Shown: positions 18,746 through 26,286 of the stretch, piece after piece
Position numbering within the stretch: position 1 is the first letter of the stretch
Layout: each line of letters begins with the position of its first letter
From: Mycobacteriales bacterium
GTDB lineage: Bacteria > Actinomycetota > Actinomycetes > Mycobacteriales > Mycobacteriaceae
Direction of reading: 5' to 3'
Assembly (NCBI GenBank): GCA_018376445.1
Contig: JAHABL010000004.1
Span: 62,001 to 126,000, forward strand
DNA: 64,000 bases
Program-made: the position numbers and the translations under genes
The notes under the pieces: generated by a model
What the model saw: only the letters and a program-made list of their open reading frames with translations
Told to the model about the DNA's origin: nothing
Databases searched by the model: none

Positions 18746-21700
18746 CTAGTCGGCGACCTTGTGCAGAGCACCAGTCACGCCATCACCCAGGTCAAGTTCT
18801 CCACCCTTGTCTGGGCTGGTGAGCGTCAGCTCTGTGGCGAGTACTTCACCGGCGATGAGGTCACGGTGTCGCTCTGCCCATGCCTGTAGTTCACTGGGGA
18901 CTCCCAGAGTCAGGCTGATGCGGTCAGAGATGTCGAGGCCAGCTGCACGTCGACCATCCTGGATCTCACGGATTCGGTCCTTGGCCCAGCCTTCGGACTC
19001 GAGGTCATCATTGAGTGTCATATCGAGGATGACGAGTCCTGCACCACCGGGCAGGGCTGCCGTAGACTCGGGATCCTGTGCGACGAGACGTTGGGTGTAC
19101 TCGGTGTCAAAGAGTTCGACGCCGCCAACAGTAGCGGTGCCATCAGCGTGCACCTGGTAATCCCCAGTTTTCGCCGCTTTAATGGCCTTCTGTACATCTC
19201 CACGCAGTCGCGGTGCAGCCACTTTTGCATTGACCTGCAGCTGGAATTCGCCATAGGCGGCGACATCCTCACTAAGTTTCACCTCACGCAGGTTCATTTC
19301 CTCGGCAATGATGTCCGTGAACGGGGCTAGCGCGTCCACATGCGGGATCGCCACGGTGGCAGACAGCAGCGGGAGGCGCACACGGAGTTTATGGGCCTTA
19401 CGAATAGAGGAAATCGTTGAGCACACCAGACGCACACGATCCATGGCGTCCACCAGCTCTGCATCGTGCGGTAGTAGATCTGCCTTCGGCCAGTCGGTGA
19501 GGTGCACTGACTCGCCACCGGTGAGACCACGCCACATGACTTCCGTAGCAAACGGCAGCAGCGGTGCAGCCAGACGGCACGTTACCTCGAGCACAGTGTA
19601 GAGAGTATCGAACGCGTGCTTGGTATCCTGGCTAGACTGTTCCCCCTCCCAGAAGCGAGTGCGGGAACGACGCACATACCAGTTGGTGAGTGCATCAATG
19701 AAGAGGCGAAGGGTCTCACACGCGTTGGCGATGTCCGTATTCATCATCTGCTCAGTGAGGGTGTCCCGGGTCTCCGCCAGCTTCGCAAGAATGTAGCGGT
19801 CCAGCATATTGCTGCTGTCAGTACGGAAAGTAGCCTCTTCGGAAGCATACATCTGGAAGAAACTGTAGGCGTTCCACAGCGGGAGCAGCGCCTGCCGAAC
19901 CCCGTCACGAATGCCTTGCTCGGTCACTATGAGGTTGCCACCACGCAGAATTGGGGAGGACATAAGGAACCAGCGCATAGCGTCAGACCCATCGCGGTCG
20001 AACACTTCGTTAACGTTAGGGTAGTTCCCCTTCGACTTGGACATTTTGAGGCCGTCATTGCCGAGGACGATGCCATGGGCGACCACAGTCTTGAACGAGG
20101 GATTGTCAAAGAGAGCGGTAGCGAGAACATGCAGCGTGTAGAACCAGCCACGCGTCTGACCAATGTACTCGACGATGAAATCGCCCGGGTAGTGGGACTC
20201 GAACCACTCTTTGTTCTCGAAGGGGTAGTGTACCTGTGCGTACGGCATGGAACCGGATTCAAACCAGCAGTCGAGAACCTCAGGAACGCGACGCATCATG
20301 GATTGACCAGTGGGGTCATCCGGGTTGGGGCGAACCAGCTGGTCGATTTCGGGGCGGTGGAGGTTGGTGGGGCGGACACCAAAGTCCCGCTCGATCTCGT
20401 CGAGAGAGCCGTAGACATCCGTACGAGGATAGCGAGGGTCATCTGATTCCCACACAGGGATTGGTGCACCCCAGTAGCGGTTACGGCTGATGTTCCAGTC
20501 GCGGGCATTGGAGAGCCACTTACCGAACTGCCCGTCACGAATATGGCTGGGGATCCAGTTGATCTCCGCATGGTTAAGTTCAACCATGCGCTCCCGGAAC
20601 TTGGTAACGGCAACGAACCAGCTGGGTAGTGCCATGTAGATGAGGGGTTCACCTGAGCGCCACGAGTGTGGGTAGGAATGGTCGATGGTTTCCTGCCGGA
20701 ATAGCCGGCCAGCAGCTTTCAGATCCTTGATGACCCGCGGGTTAGCATCGAAGACCAGCAGCCCTTCATAGTCCGGCACGTCAGCGGTGAACTTACCGTC
20801 CATATCAACGGGTATCACCGGGGAGATGCCGAAAGCGTTGCAGGTGGCCATATCGTCTTCACCGAAGGCGGGAGCTTGGTGGACGACACCCGTACCGGAA
20901 TCCATGGTCACATAGTCAGCCGGGAGGATCTGGAACGAATTCTCATTGTCGGCAAAGCAGTCGAAGGCAGGAGTGTAGTGCAGACCGGCAAGCTCGCGGC
21001 CTGTCACCCGTGCCAGCACCTCCGGCTTTTTGCCGAGTTCGCGGGCGTAGGCAGACAGCCGAGCTTCGGCGAGGACGACGCGCATCCCAGCTAGAGCCGC
21101 GGGGGCCTTCTCCCCCGCTACCTCTACCACTACATAGGATTCGTTGGGGTGCACAGCAATTGCGAGGTTGGAGGGCAGGGTCCAGGGAGTGGTGGTCCAA
21201 ATGATGGCTGCCGCACCGTTAAAGGGGGTTCCGGCGAGTTCATGGTCCGCTGGGACACACAGCGGCATGGTGATCGTGATAGCCGGATCTTGACGCATCT
21301 TGTAGGCGTCATCCAGGTGGGTTTCCTGGTTGGAGAGCGGAGTGTGCTCTGCCCATGAGTAGGGCAGCACTCGGAAGCCCTTGTAAATGAGTCCCTTATC
21401 GTAAAGGGTCTTGAATGCCCACAGGACGGACTCCATGTAGCCGAGGTCAAGGGTCTTATAGTCGTTCTCGAAATCGACCCAGCGTCCTTGGCGTGTGACG
21501 TAGTCTTTCCATTCTTGGGTGTATTGCAGAACGGACTTCTTGCAGTAGGCGTTGAACTCGGCAAGCCCCATGTCGTCGATCTCGGCGCGATTCTTGATTC
21601 CCAGCTGCTTTTCCGCTTCCAGCTCGGCGGGCAGCCCATGGGTGTCCCAGCCGAAACGACGGTCCACTTTGTAGCCAGCCATGGTGCGGAAACGGGGCAC

Positions 21701-21964
21701 GATGTCTTTTACGTAGCCGGTGAGGAGATGGCCGTAGTGCGGAAGGCCGTTAGCGAAGGGAGGACCATCGTAGAAGACATATTCTTCGGCACCTTCACGC
21801 TGTGCGATGGAGGTTTTGAAGGTGTTGTTGTCTTCCCAGTACTTCAGAACCTGCTGCTCGAGTTCCGGGAAGGAGGGGCTGGAGGTGCCTCGACCCTGGG
21901 TCATATCGACTTTGGGATAGGCGGCGCCTACGCCGGTCGTGGTTTTCTGAGAATCAGTACTCAT
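18746..21964 (-). CDS. ileS: Isoleucyl-tRNA synthetase IleS
   Basis: A 1072-residue class-I aminoacyl-tRNA synthetase. The HIGH-type motif reads PFANGLPHYGH (about residue 75), the CP1 editing domain has WTTTPWTLPSN, and the signature loop is LKMSKSKGN (about residue 638). Length and the HYGH form place it with the eukaryote-like (type 2) bacterial IleRS typical of actinobacteria, a class often insensitive to mupirocin; that drug trait is inferred. Expression is controlled by the T-box leader directly upstream. Convergent with the HdeD-like gene. Confidence 0.97.
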   Translation of the reverse strand: MSTDSQKTTTGVGAAYPKVDMTQGRGTSSPSFPELEQQVLKYWEDNNTFKTSIAQREGAEEYVFYDGPPFANGLPHYGHLLTGYVKDIVPRFRTMAGYKVDRRFGWDTHGLPAELEAEKQLGIKNRAEIDDMGLAEFNAYCKKSVLQYTQEWKDYVTRQGRWVDFENDYKTLDLGYMESVLWAFKTLYDKGLIYKGFRVLPYSWAEHTPLSNQETHLDDAYKMRQDPAITITMPLCVPADHELAGTPFNGAAAIIWTTTPWTLPSNLAIAVHPNESYVVVEVAGEKAPAALAGMRVVLAEARLSAYARELGKKPEVLARVTGRELAGLHYTPAFDCFADNENSFQILPADYVTMDSGTGVVHQAPAFGEDDMATCNAFGISPVIPVDMDGKFTADVPDYEGLLVFDANPRVIKDLKAAGRLFRQETIDHSYPHSWRSGEPLIYMALPSWFVAVTKFRERMVELNHAEINWIPSHIRDGQFGKWLSNARDWNISRNRYWGAPIPVWESDDPRYPRTDVYGSLDEIERDFGVRPTNLHRPEIDQLVRPNPDDPTGQSMMRRVPEVLDCWFESGSMPYAQVHYPFENKEWFESHYPGDFIVEYIGQTRGWFYTLHVLATALFDNPSFKTVVAHGIVLGNDGLKMSKSKGNYPNVNEVFDRDGSDAMRWFLMSSPILRGGNLIVTEQGIRDGVRQALLPLWNAYSFFQMYASEEATFRTDSSNMLDRYILAKLAETRDTLTEQMMNTDIANACETLRLFIDALTNWYVRRSRTRFWEGEQSSQDTKHAFDTLYTVLEVTCRLAAPLLPFATEVMWRGLTGGESVHLTDWPKADLLPHDAELVDAMDRVRLVCSTISSIRKAHKLRVRLPLLSATVAIPHVDALAPFTDIIAEEMNLREVKLSEDVAAYGEFQLQVNAKVAAPRLRGDVQKAIKAAKTGDYQVHADGTATVGGVELFDTEYTQRLVAQDPESTAALPGGAGLVILDMTLNDDLESEGWAKDRIREIQDGRRAAGLDISDRISLTLGVPSELQAWAERHRDLIAGEVLATELTLTSPDKGGELDLGDGVTGALHKVAD

Positions 21965-22164
21965 CGACGGAGCTACTCCTCGTGTCTAGCTAAATGTGTC
22001 CGGGACACGGGGACGAGGCTGTAGGCTCCGCGGTACCACCCCGCTTGGTTGTAGCTCATCCACAACCCGCTTCGTTGGAGCTATGTCGGGCTCTCCCGTC
22101 CGGTTCTACTGGGCTAGACGCTGTTCTTCCGGAGACTCCCCGGTGATGGCCGGATCACTGCCAG
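21962..22164 (-). promoter_or_regulatory. T-box riboswitch (tRNA-Ile), ultrashort Stem I, translational type
   Basis: The minus-strand leader of ileS carries the T-box sequence GGGTGGTACCGCGG (22041-22028), whose UGGU can pair with the ACCA end of uncharged tRNA-Ile. A tiny Stem I hairpin, GTGAT/ATCAC (22158-22143), presents AUC, an isoleucine codon, at its loop (22155-22153). CGGGG (22043-22039) can pair with CCCCG (22012-22008) to form the antisequestrator. The alternative pairing CCTCGT (22018-22013) with ACGAGG (21983-21978) would bury the ileS Shine-Dalgarno. No U-tract terminator is present, so control is at translation, as in the known actinobacterial ileS T-boxes. Confidence 0.92.
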
Positions 22165-22170
22165 GTCTTC

Positions 22171-22200
22171 ATTCTACGTTTTCCCTTGCGAAACTCCCAA
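22171..22200 (-). promoter_or_regulatory. Promoter of the ileS T-box transcript
   Basis: On the minus strand TTGGGA (22200-22195) and TAGAAT (22176-22171) are 18 bases apart. This predicts a start near 22164, only a few bases before the Stem I hairpin, which supports the ultrashort leader architecture. Confidence 0.6.
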
Positions 22201-22260
22201 TAAGAGCTATGAGAAATCCCCTACCCACTGGGTGAACAATGAGTAACTTGTAAACACACA

Positions 22261-22287
22261 AAACCCCGCACAGTGTATGCGGGGTTT
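22261..22287. terminator. Terminator after the small membrane-protein gene
   Basis: A 10-bp perfect stem (22261-22270 with 22278-22287) and 7-base loop. On the minus strand it is followed by a T-rich TTTTGTGTGTTT, so it ends transcription of the 88-codon gene before the ileS promoter. Confidence 0.8.
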
Positions 22288-22316
22288 AAAGAGGCTGCAG
22301 TCCGAGCGAGCAACGC

Positions 22317-22583
22317 CTAGTTGTCGGCGTTGACCTCAACGACATCGGGGGCAGGTACGTCTGTTTCGACAGCCCGATCATCTGCTGCTACCCCATCGAC
22401 GAGCGCCGCGGCTTCGTCATCCGCCTTCTTCTTCCGATTCTTGACGATGTCCACGATAAGGAAGATGAAGCCAAGAACGCAGACACCGATACAAGCCCAG
22501 GCAAGGGGGAGAATACCGGTGGTAAGGGCAGCAACCAGAAGTGCGAGTCCGATGACAGTACAGACGAGAGCGAGGATGAGCAT
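22317..22583 (-). CDS. Small two-helix membrane protein, function unknown
   Basis: An 88-residue protein with two hydrophobic helices (about residues 2-23 and 27-47), a basic NRKKK stop-transfer segment and an acidic cytoplasmic tail. Comparable small proteins lie between ileS and wag31 in corynebacteria; I do not know a function. A hairpin terminator follows it and two hairpins separate it from wag31, so it is probably its own transcription unit. Confidence 0.7.
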   Translation of the reverse strand: MLILALVCTVIGLALLVAALTTGILPLAWACIGVCVLGFIFLIVDIVKNRKKKADDEAAALVDGVAADDRAVETDVPAPDVVEVNADN

Positions 22584-22689
22584 AACATTCCTTGGTATAT
22601 GGCCGACGTGTCGACACTTCGATCCTACCCCAGGTAGTTATGCGAGAGGCGGGCTAGTTGGAGGAAGTAGGCAGGTTCTCACTAACAGC

Positions 22690-22719
22690 GAGCCCCCGCC
22701 ACGGGACAGGCGGGAGCTC
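22690..22719 (-). terminator. Distal hairpin after wag31
   Basis: An 11-bp GC-rich stem (22690-22700 with 22709-22719, one G-U) with an 8-base loop, about 85 bases after the wag31 stop. No T-tract follows; it may be an auxiliary terminator. Confidence 0.45.
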
Positions 22720-22732
22720 AGAAGTGCAGCAA

Positions 22733-22762
22733 CAGTAGGGTGGCGCTACTGCCACCCTACTG
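22733..22762 (-). terminator. Proximal hairpin terminator after wag31
   Basis: A perfect 12-bp stem (22733-22744 with 22751-22762) and 6-base loop about 40 bases beyond the wag31 stop. The tail is only modestly T-rich. Confidence 0.6.
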
Positions 22763-22803
22763 TCACCCAATGTGTGACTCGGTTTCTCGAAGTGAGAGAA
22801 GAT

Positions 22804-23544
22804 TTAGCTATTGGAGAAGCTGTCTCCGATGTTGGATCCGCGCAGATCTGCCAACTGGCCTTCAAGGAGGTCTTGCAGGCGAGCGCGGTACTGACGCTCG
22901 AAGGTACGCAGCTGGTCGATACGGCCTTCCAGGACGGAGCGCTGCTGGTTGATGGTCGCCATCACTTCAGTGTGCTTGCGTTCGGCCTCAGCTTCCATGT
23001 GGGCAATGGCGGCTTCGGTCTCATTCATCCGGCGGTCAGCAGTGTCATTGGCCTCCGTTACCATACGGTCAGCCTCGGAACGTGCGGAGGAGAGCATCTC
23101 GTCGGCTTCGCGGCGGGCATCGCCAGTAAGACGGTCTGCCATTTCCTGGGCCATGCCAAGGATGTGGGCAGCCTTGAGGTTGGTTTCGGCGTCGCCCGGG
23201 ACGGAGGAGGCGGCAGGAGCTGGGGCGGGGGCGGGAGCAGCGGCGGGAGCCTTAGCGGTGGCGGCACGAGCAGCCTCTGCGTCGCTACGGGCAGCGTCGG
23301 CATCACTCCGGGCAGCATCGATTTCCTGCTGTGCGGCAGCGACGGAATTCTGCGCCTCATCAAGCTCGGTGGTCAGTTCAGAAACGCGCTGCTGCAGGTC
23401 CGAGTTCTCTTCGATGAGCCGACTCAGTTCAACCTCGATGAGGTCGAGGAACTGGTCGACCTCATCCTCGTTGTAGCCGCGCTTGCCGATGGGCGGACGG
23501 CTAAACCCTACATTGTGTACGTCTGCTGGGGTCAGCGTAGGCAT
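22804..23544 (-). CDS. wag31: Polar growth scaffold Wag31/DivIVA
   Basis: A 246-residue coiled-coil scaffold that gathers at negatively curved poles and directs tip growth and envelope synthesis. The N-terminal lipid-binding domain begins MPTLTPADVHNVGFSRPP, with the FSRPP-type loop and YNEDEVDQFLD. A first coiled coil follows. An Ala/Pro-rich linker then leads to a second long coiled coil rich in Glu/Arg. I use the ATG at 23544 (GGGAGA upstream) rather than a GTG 11 codons earlier. It terminates the dcw cluster, next to yggT as in M. tuberculosis. Confidence 0.96.
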   Translation of the reverse strand: MPTLTPADVHNVGFSRPPIGKRGYNEDEVDQFLDLIEVELSRLIEENSDLQQRVSELTTELDEAQNSVAAAQQEIDAARSDADAARSDAEAARAATAKAPAAAPAPAPAPAASSVPGDAETNLKAAHILGMAQEMADRLTGDARREADEMLSSARSEADRMVTEANDTADRRMNETEAAIAHMEAEAERKHTEVMATINQQRSVLEGRIDQLRTFERQYRARLQDLLEGQLADLRGSNIGDSFSNS

Positions 23545-23591
23545 GGGAACTCTCCCTCTCTTTTTCTCACGAGTCACATGAGTTTACACAC

Positions 23592-23612
23592 ATAATACTG
23601 CCATAACGGCAG
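23592..23612 (-). promoter_or_regulatory. Possible wag31 promoter with overlapping inverted repeat
   Basis: TATTAT (23597-23592 on the minus strand) is a good -10 about 47 bases before the wag31 ATG. It is preceded directly by the inverted repeat CTGCC-N5-GGCAG (23598-23612). No strong -35 is seen. A separate promoter for wag31 fits the terminator just upstream. Confidence 0.4.
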
Positions 23613-23623
23613 CGTTCTTTATG

Positions 23624-23658
23624 AAAAAACTGCAGTCCATTGAAAAGCCTAGCGGACT
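23624..23658 (-). terminator. Probable terminator after yggT
   Basis: On the minus strand AGTCC (23658-23654) and GGACT (23638-23634) can pair, followed by GCAG and six T residues (complement of 23629-23624). It would close the ftsZ-to-yggT transcript. Confidence 0.45.
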
Positions 23659-23725
23659 TTTCCTTTTGACTCCTAGTTCTGAAACGACTTCTTCACCTAG
23701 GAATCTGGAGGAAAGCCCAGTTCAG

Positions 23726-24046
23726 TTATGAAAATAGGCTTCCCAGAGTCACTGGTGTTGCACCCAGGTTGACAGTAAGAGACACCAGGACACTGACAAC
23801 GAGGAATACGATAATGGGAGAGAAATCCAGCCCTACTCCCCCAATTCCCACCGGACGCAACACCTTCCGGATGGGGACAAGGCACCAATCGGTGGCCCGA
23901 AAAACAACCTCCAAGACGGCTGCCAATTTCGGCCCCGGAGACCACGATCGTCCGAAGGAGTGGATCATCTCTACCGTGATCCGCACAATGAGCAAAAGCC
24001 ACAGAATGCGCAGCAGGTAGTACACCACAGTTGCAAAGACAGTCAC
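23726..24046 (-). CDS. yggT: YggT-family membrane protein
   Basis: A 106-residue membrane protein with two long hydrophobic regions flanking an amphipathic middle containing FRATDWCLVPIRKVLRPVG, the YggT hallmark (P-x(3)-R-K-x-L/I-P). The family is found with sepF and divIVA in Gram-positives and is thought to take part in division-site or septum assembly; the molecular role is unclear. It corresponds to Rv2146c by position. Confidence 0.9.
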   Translation of the reverse strand: MTVFATVVYYLLRILWLLLIVRITVEMIHSFGRSWSPGPKLAAVLEVVFRATDWCLVPIRKVLRPVGIGGVGLDFSPIIVFLVVSVLVSLTVNLGATPVTLGSLFS

Positions 24047-24150
24047 AGATTCACCTTACCGAGATTCTTCCTCTTTCGCCGATATCAGCGCTGGATAGAA
24101 GCGTGCAACAGCCCACTCTGAACCGCCTGACTGTCGGAACCCGAGGTGCG

Positions 24151-24675
24151 TTACGCTTCGTAATCCCGTTCTAGTCGGCGTCGTTCTCCGTCATCGATGA
24201 CAGTTTCTGCCGGGGACAGCAAGAAAACCTTCTTAGCGATACGTTCAACCGAACCATTCAGCGCAAACACTAAACCCGAAGCGAAATCAACGAGCCGCTG
24301 GCCAAGGTCACTATCCAGCTTCGACAGGTCCATCACCACCGGGTTACCATCACGGAAACGCTGGCCGATGAGCTCCGCTTCCGCGTAGCTCTTGGGGCTT
24401 ACTGTGGTGATCTGTGCTGAATGGCGTTCAGGTGTATAGGGGCGCGCATCAGCCTGACGCGACCCACCATAGCGACTGCGGTCAAGCGGAGGAAGCGGGG
24501 TGCTGCCTGCACGCGTCGGGGCGGCGTAGTCGTCCTGGTAGGAGTCGCCGTAACCGTAGCCGTCACCGTACTTGTCGTCATAGTCATCAGACTCTACATA
24601 GTCTTCGACATAGTCAGGTTGTTCGGCGGGCGATGCCATGCCGAAGAACTCCTTCGCGTTTTGGATAAAGCCCAT
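24151..24675 (-). CDS. sepF: Cell division protein SepF
   Basis: A 174-residue membrane-binding FtsZ anchor. The N-terminal amphipathic helix GFIQNAKEFFG binds the membrane. A Tyr/Asp/Gly-rich disordered linker covers about residues 15-75. The C-terminal globular SepF domain carries the FRDGNPVVMDLS and ASGLVFALNG blocks. In actinobacteria SepF, not FtsA/ZipA, tethers FtsZ through its conserved C-terminal peptide, which is present in the FtsZ here. The ATG at 24675 has GGAGG upstream; an upstream in-frame start 20 codons away lacks one. It lies between yggS and yggT. Confidence 0.95.
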   Translation of the reverse strand: MGFIQNAKEFFGMASPAEQPDYVEDYVESDDYDDKYGDGYGYGDSYQDDYAAPTRAGSTPLPPLDRSRYGGSRQADARPYTPERHSAQITTVSPKSYAEAELIGQRFRDGNPVVMDLSKLDSDLGQRLVDFASGLVFALNGSVERIAKKVFLLSPAETVIDDGERRRLERDYEA

Positions 24676-24741
24676 TGGTGCCTCCGTATCTTGGATTATG
24701 GATGATGGGTCTCTGTACGCTTGCCCGTGGGGCAAGCAGGA

Positions 24742-25479
24742 TTAGTGGGTGGGACGTGGGCCAAGGATGGCCGTTCCGACTCGAACACAGGTCGAACCGT
24801 GGGCGATGGCCTGCTCCATATCCCCCGTCATACCAGCAGAAATCTTTGTGGCATGCGGATGGTTGGTGCGTAGCTGCTGACTGAGATCGTAGAGATGCGC
24901 AAAGGCAGCACTGGGGTCTGCATCCAACGGCGGTACTGACATTAGCCCGCGTAGAACGAGATGGTCGGAGTCGTCGACAAGATCAGCAAGTTCTGGGATG
25001 TCACTCTCCAATGCTCCACCACGCGCAGTATCTCCATCCAAACTGACCTGTAGATACACACCCAGTTGTGAATTCTCCCGGGAGCCATCGTCGAGAGCTC
25101 GTTGCATCCCCCGCTCAAGGCCTTTGACCAGAGGTACGGAATCAACAGAATGGACACTGTGTGCCCACCGGGCGACTGCATTGCACTTATTGCGTTGCAG
25201 TTGCCCAATCATGGACCACTCCGCGGGTGTTCCGGCGAGAACATGCTCGACCGCATCATGTTCAAGCAAGTCGTGTGCTTTTTGCCGAGCCTCCTGTTCG
25301 CGGTTTTCGCCAAAGGTTCGAACGCCAAGACGAACCAGCTCAAGGACGTCGTCGAGCGGATGGAACTTGGTGACGACCATGAGGGTGACATCCTCACGGG
25401 ATCGTCCTGCACGCTGGCAGGCCTCTGCGATGCGGTCGAGAGTCGCCTGATAGCGGGATGCAATGGTGTTGTCAGTCAT
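24742..25479 (-). CDS. yggS: PLP homeostasis protein YggS/PLPBP
   Basis: A 245-residue alanine-racemase-like single-domain protein that binds pyridoxal phosphate and balances B6 vitamers rather than catalysing. The PLP lysine lies in VTKFHP. Other family blocks are FGENREQE, WSMIGQLQRNK, HSVDS, MSVPPL, AGMTGDMEQAI and TCVRVGTAILG. The ATG at 25479 overlaps the end of the upstream pgeF-like gene by eight bases and has GGAGCAG upstream. The standard ftsZ-pgeF-yggS-sepF order suggests co-regulation with division. Confidence 0.95.
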   Translation of the reverse strand: MTDNTIASRYQATLDRIAEACQRAGRSREDVTLMVVTKFHPLDDVLELVRLGVRTFGENREQEARQKAHDLLEHDAVEHVLAGTPAEWSMIGQLQRNKCNAVARWAHSVHSVDSVPLVKGLERGMQRALDDGSRENSQLGVYLQVSLDGDTARGGALESDIPELADLVDDSDHLVLRGLMSVPPLDADPSAAFAHLYDLSQQLRTNHPHATKISAGMTGDMEQAIAHGSTCVRVGTAILGPRPTH

Positions 25480-26254
25480 TGGTACTGCTCCTCCAAATGA
25501 CGCCGGCTTGGCACCCCGTCTTGTGTTCCCGATAGGTACTGAAGAAGGCGAGGTCTTCAATCGTGCAACGCGGATCGACGGTGACACCTGCGAGCCCTGC
25601 TGCAACGAGCTGGTGGGCAATGCCGCGCCGCAGATCTAAAGAAGGCTGTCCAGTAGCTGTCCGAGCGCGAGTGTGCGGAACGTGGGCTTCCATATCTTCC
25701 GCCATTGCCTCTGAGACAGCCATCTTGCGGCCGGTGGCGGAGGGACCAAGAAGCGCATGCATGCGGTGAGGATCAGCCCCCAACTCACGCATGGCGTCCA
25801 GGGTAGCGGTAACAAGCCCTGCTCGAACTCCTAGTGCCGAACCATTGAGAGCGGCGATCACACCCGCTTCATCGTCTCCTAACAGCACGGGGACAGCGTC
25901 CGACGTCAGTACGACAAGAGCAAGGTTAGGTGCGGTAGTGACGAGCGCATCGGTGGCCGGGATAGGGTCGGGGAAACGACTGTCCGCGGTTGCCTCGACA
26001 ACGCTGACATGGGGGCTTTGGAGTTGTTCCATATAGACAAAACGGTCGAGTGGGAGCTGGAGTTTCTCGGCGAGCCTTTCCCTGTTGCGGGTGACGGTGA
26101 CGGGGTTATCTCCCACATCCAGGGAAAGGTTCAATCCGTGGTAGCGGCCGGTGGAATAACCGCCAGCTCGGGTGGTGATGACACGCCTTACCTGCAGATT
26201 GCCTGGCTGTGAAAGCCTATTGGCAGTCTGTGTGGGGGTAGAAGGCGCAGTCAT
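25472..26254 (-). CDS. PgeF/YfiH (DUF152, laccase-domain) homologue with altered active site
   Basis: A 260-residue protein of the family that includes YfiH/YlmD purine nucleoside phosphorylases; PgeF in E. coli also helps edit peptidoglycan precursors. Fold blocks are recognisable: TTRAGGYSTG, LNLSLDVGD, FVYMEQLQS, DALVTTAPNLALVVLTSD, GVIAAL, LGPSATGR and FFSTYREHKTGCQAG. The three metal/catalytic positions are changed: His of the QVHG motif is Gln79, Cys of the ADCVP motif is Ala120, and His of the AHAGWRG motif is Asn137. So it probably lacks the usual activity, or has a new one. It lies 32 bases after ftsZ and overlaps yggS. Confidence 0.82.
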   Translation of the reverse strand: MTAPSTPTQTANRLSQPGNLQVRRVITTRAGGYSTGRYHGLNLSLDVGDNPVTVTRNRERLAEKLQLPLDRFVYMEQLQSPHVSVVEATADSRFPDPIPATDALVTTAPNLALVVLTSDAVPVLLGDDEAGVIAALNGSALGVRAGLVTATLDAMRELGADPHRMHALLGPSATGRKMAVSEAMAEDMEAHVPHTRARTATGQPSLDLRRGIAHQLVAAGLAGVTVDPRCTIEDLAFFSTYREHKTGCQAGVIWRSSTND

Positions 26255-26286
26255 GACACGTTCACCAGAAACAGCAGAACCGTCCG

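Noticed and set aside
22321..23595. 424-codon open frame opposite the small membrane gene and wag31
   Set aside because: It crosses two real genes, two terminator hairpins and the wag31 promoter, and is Ser/Gly/Arg-biased shadow sequence.
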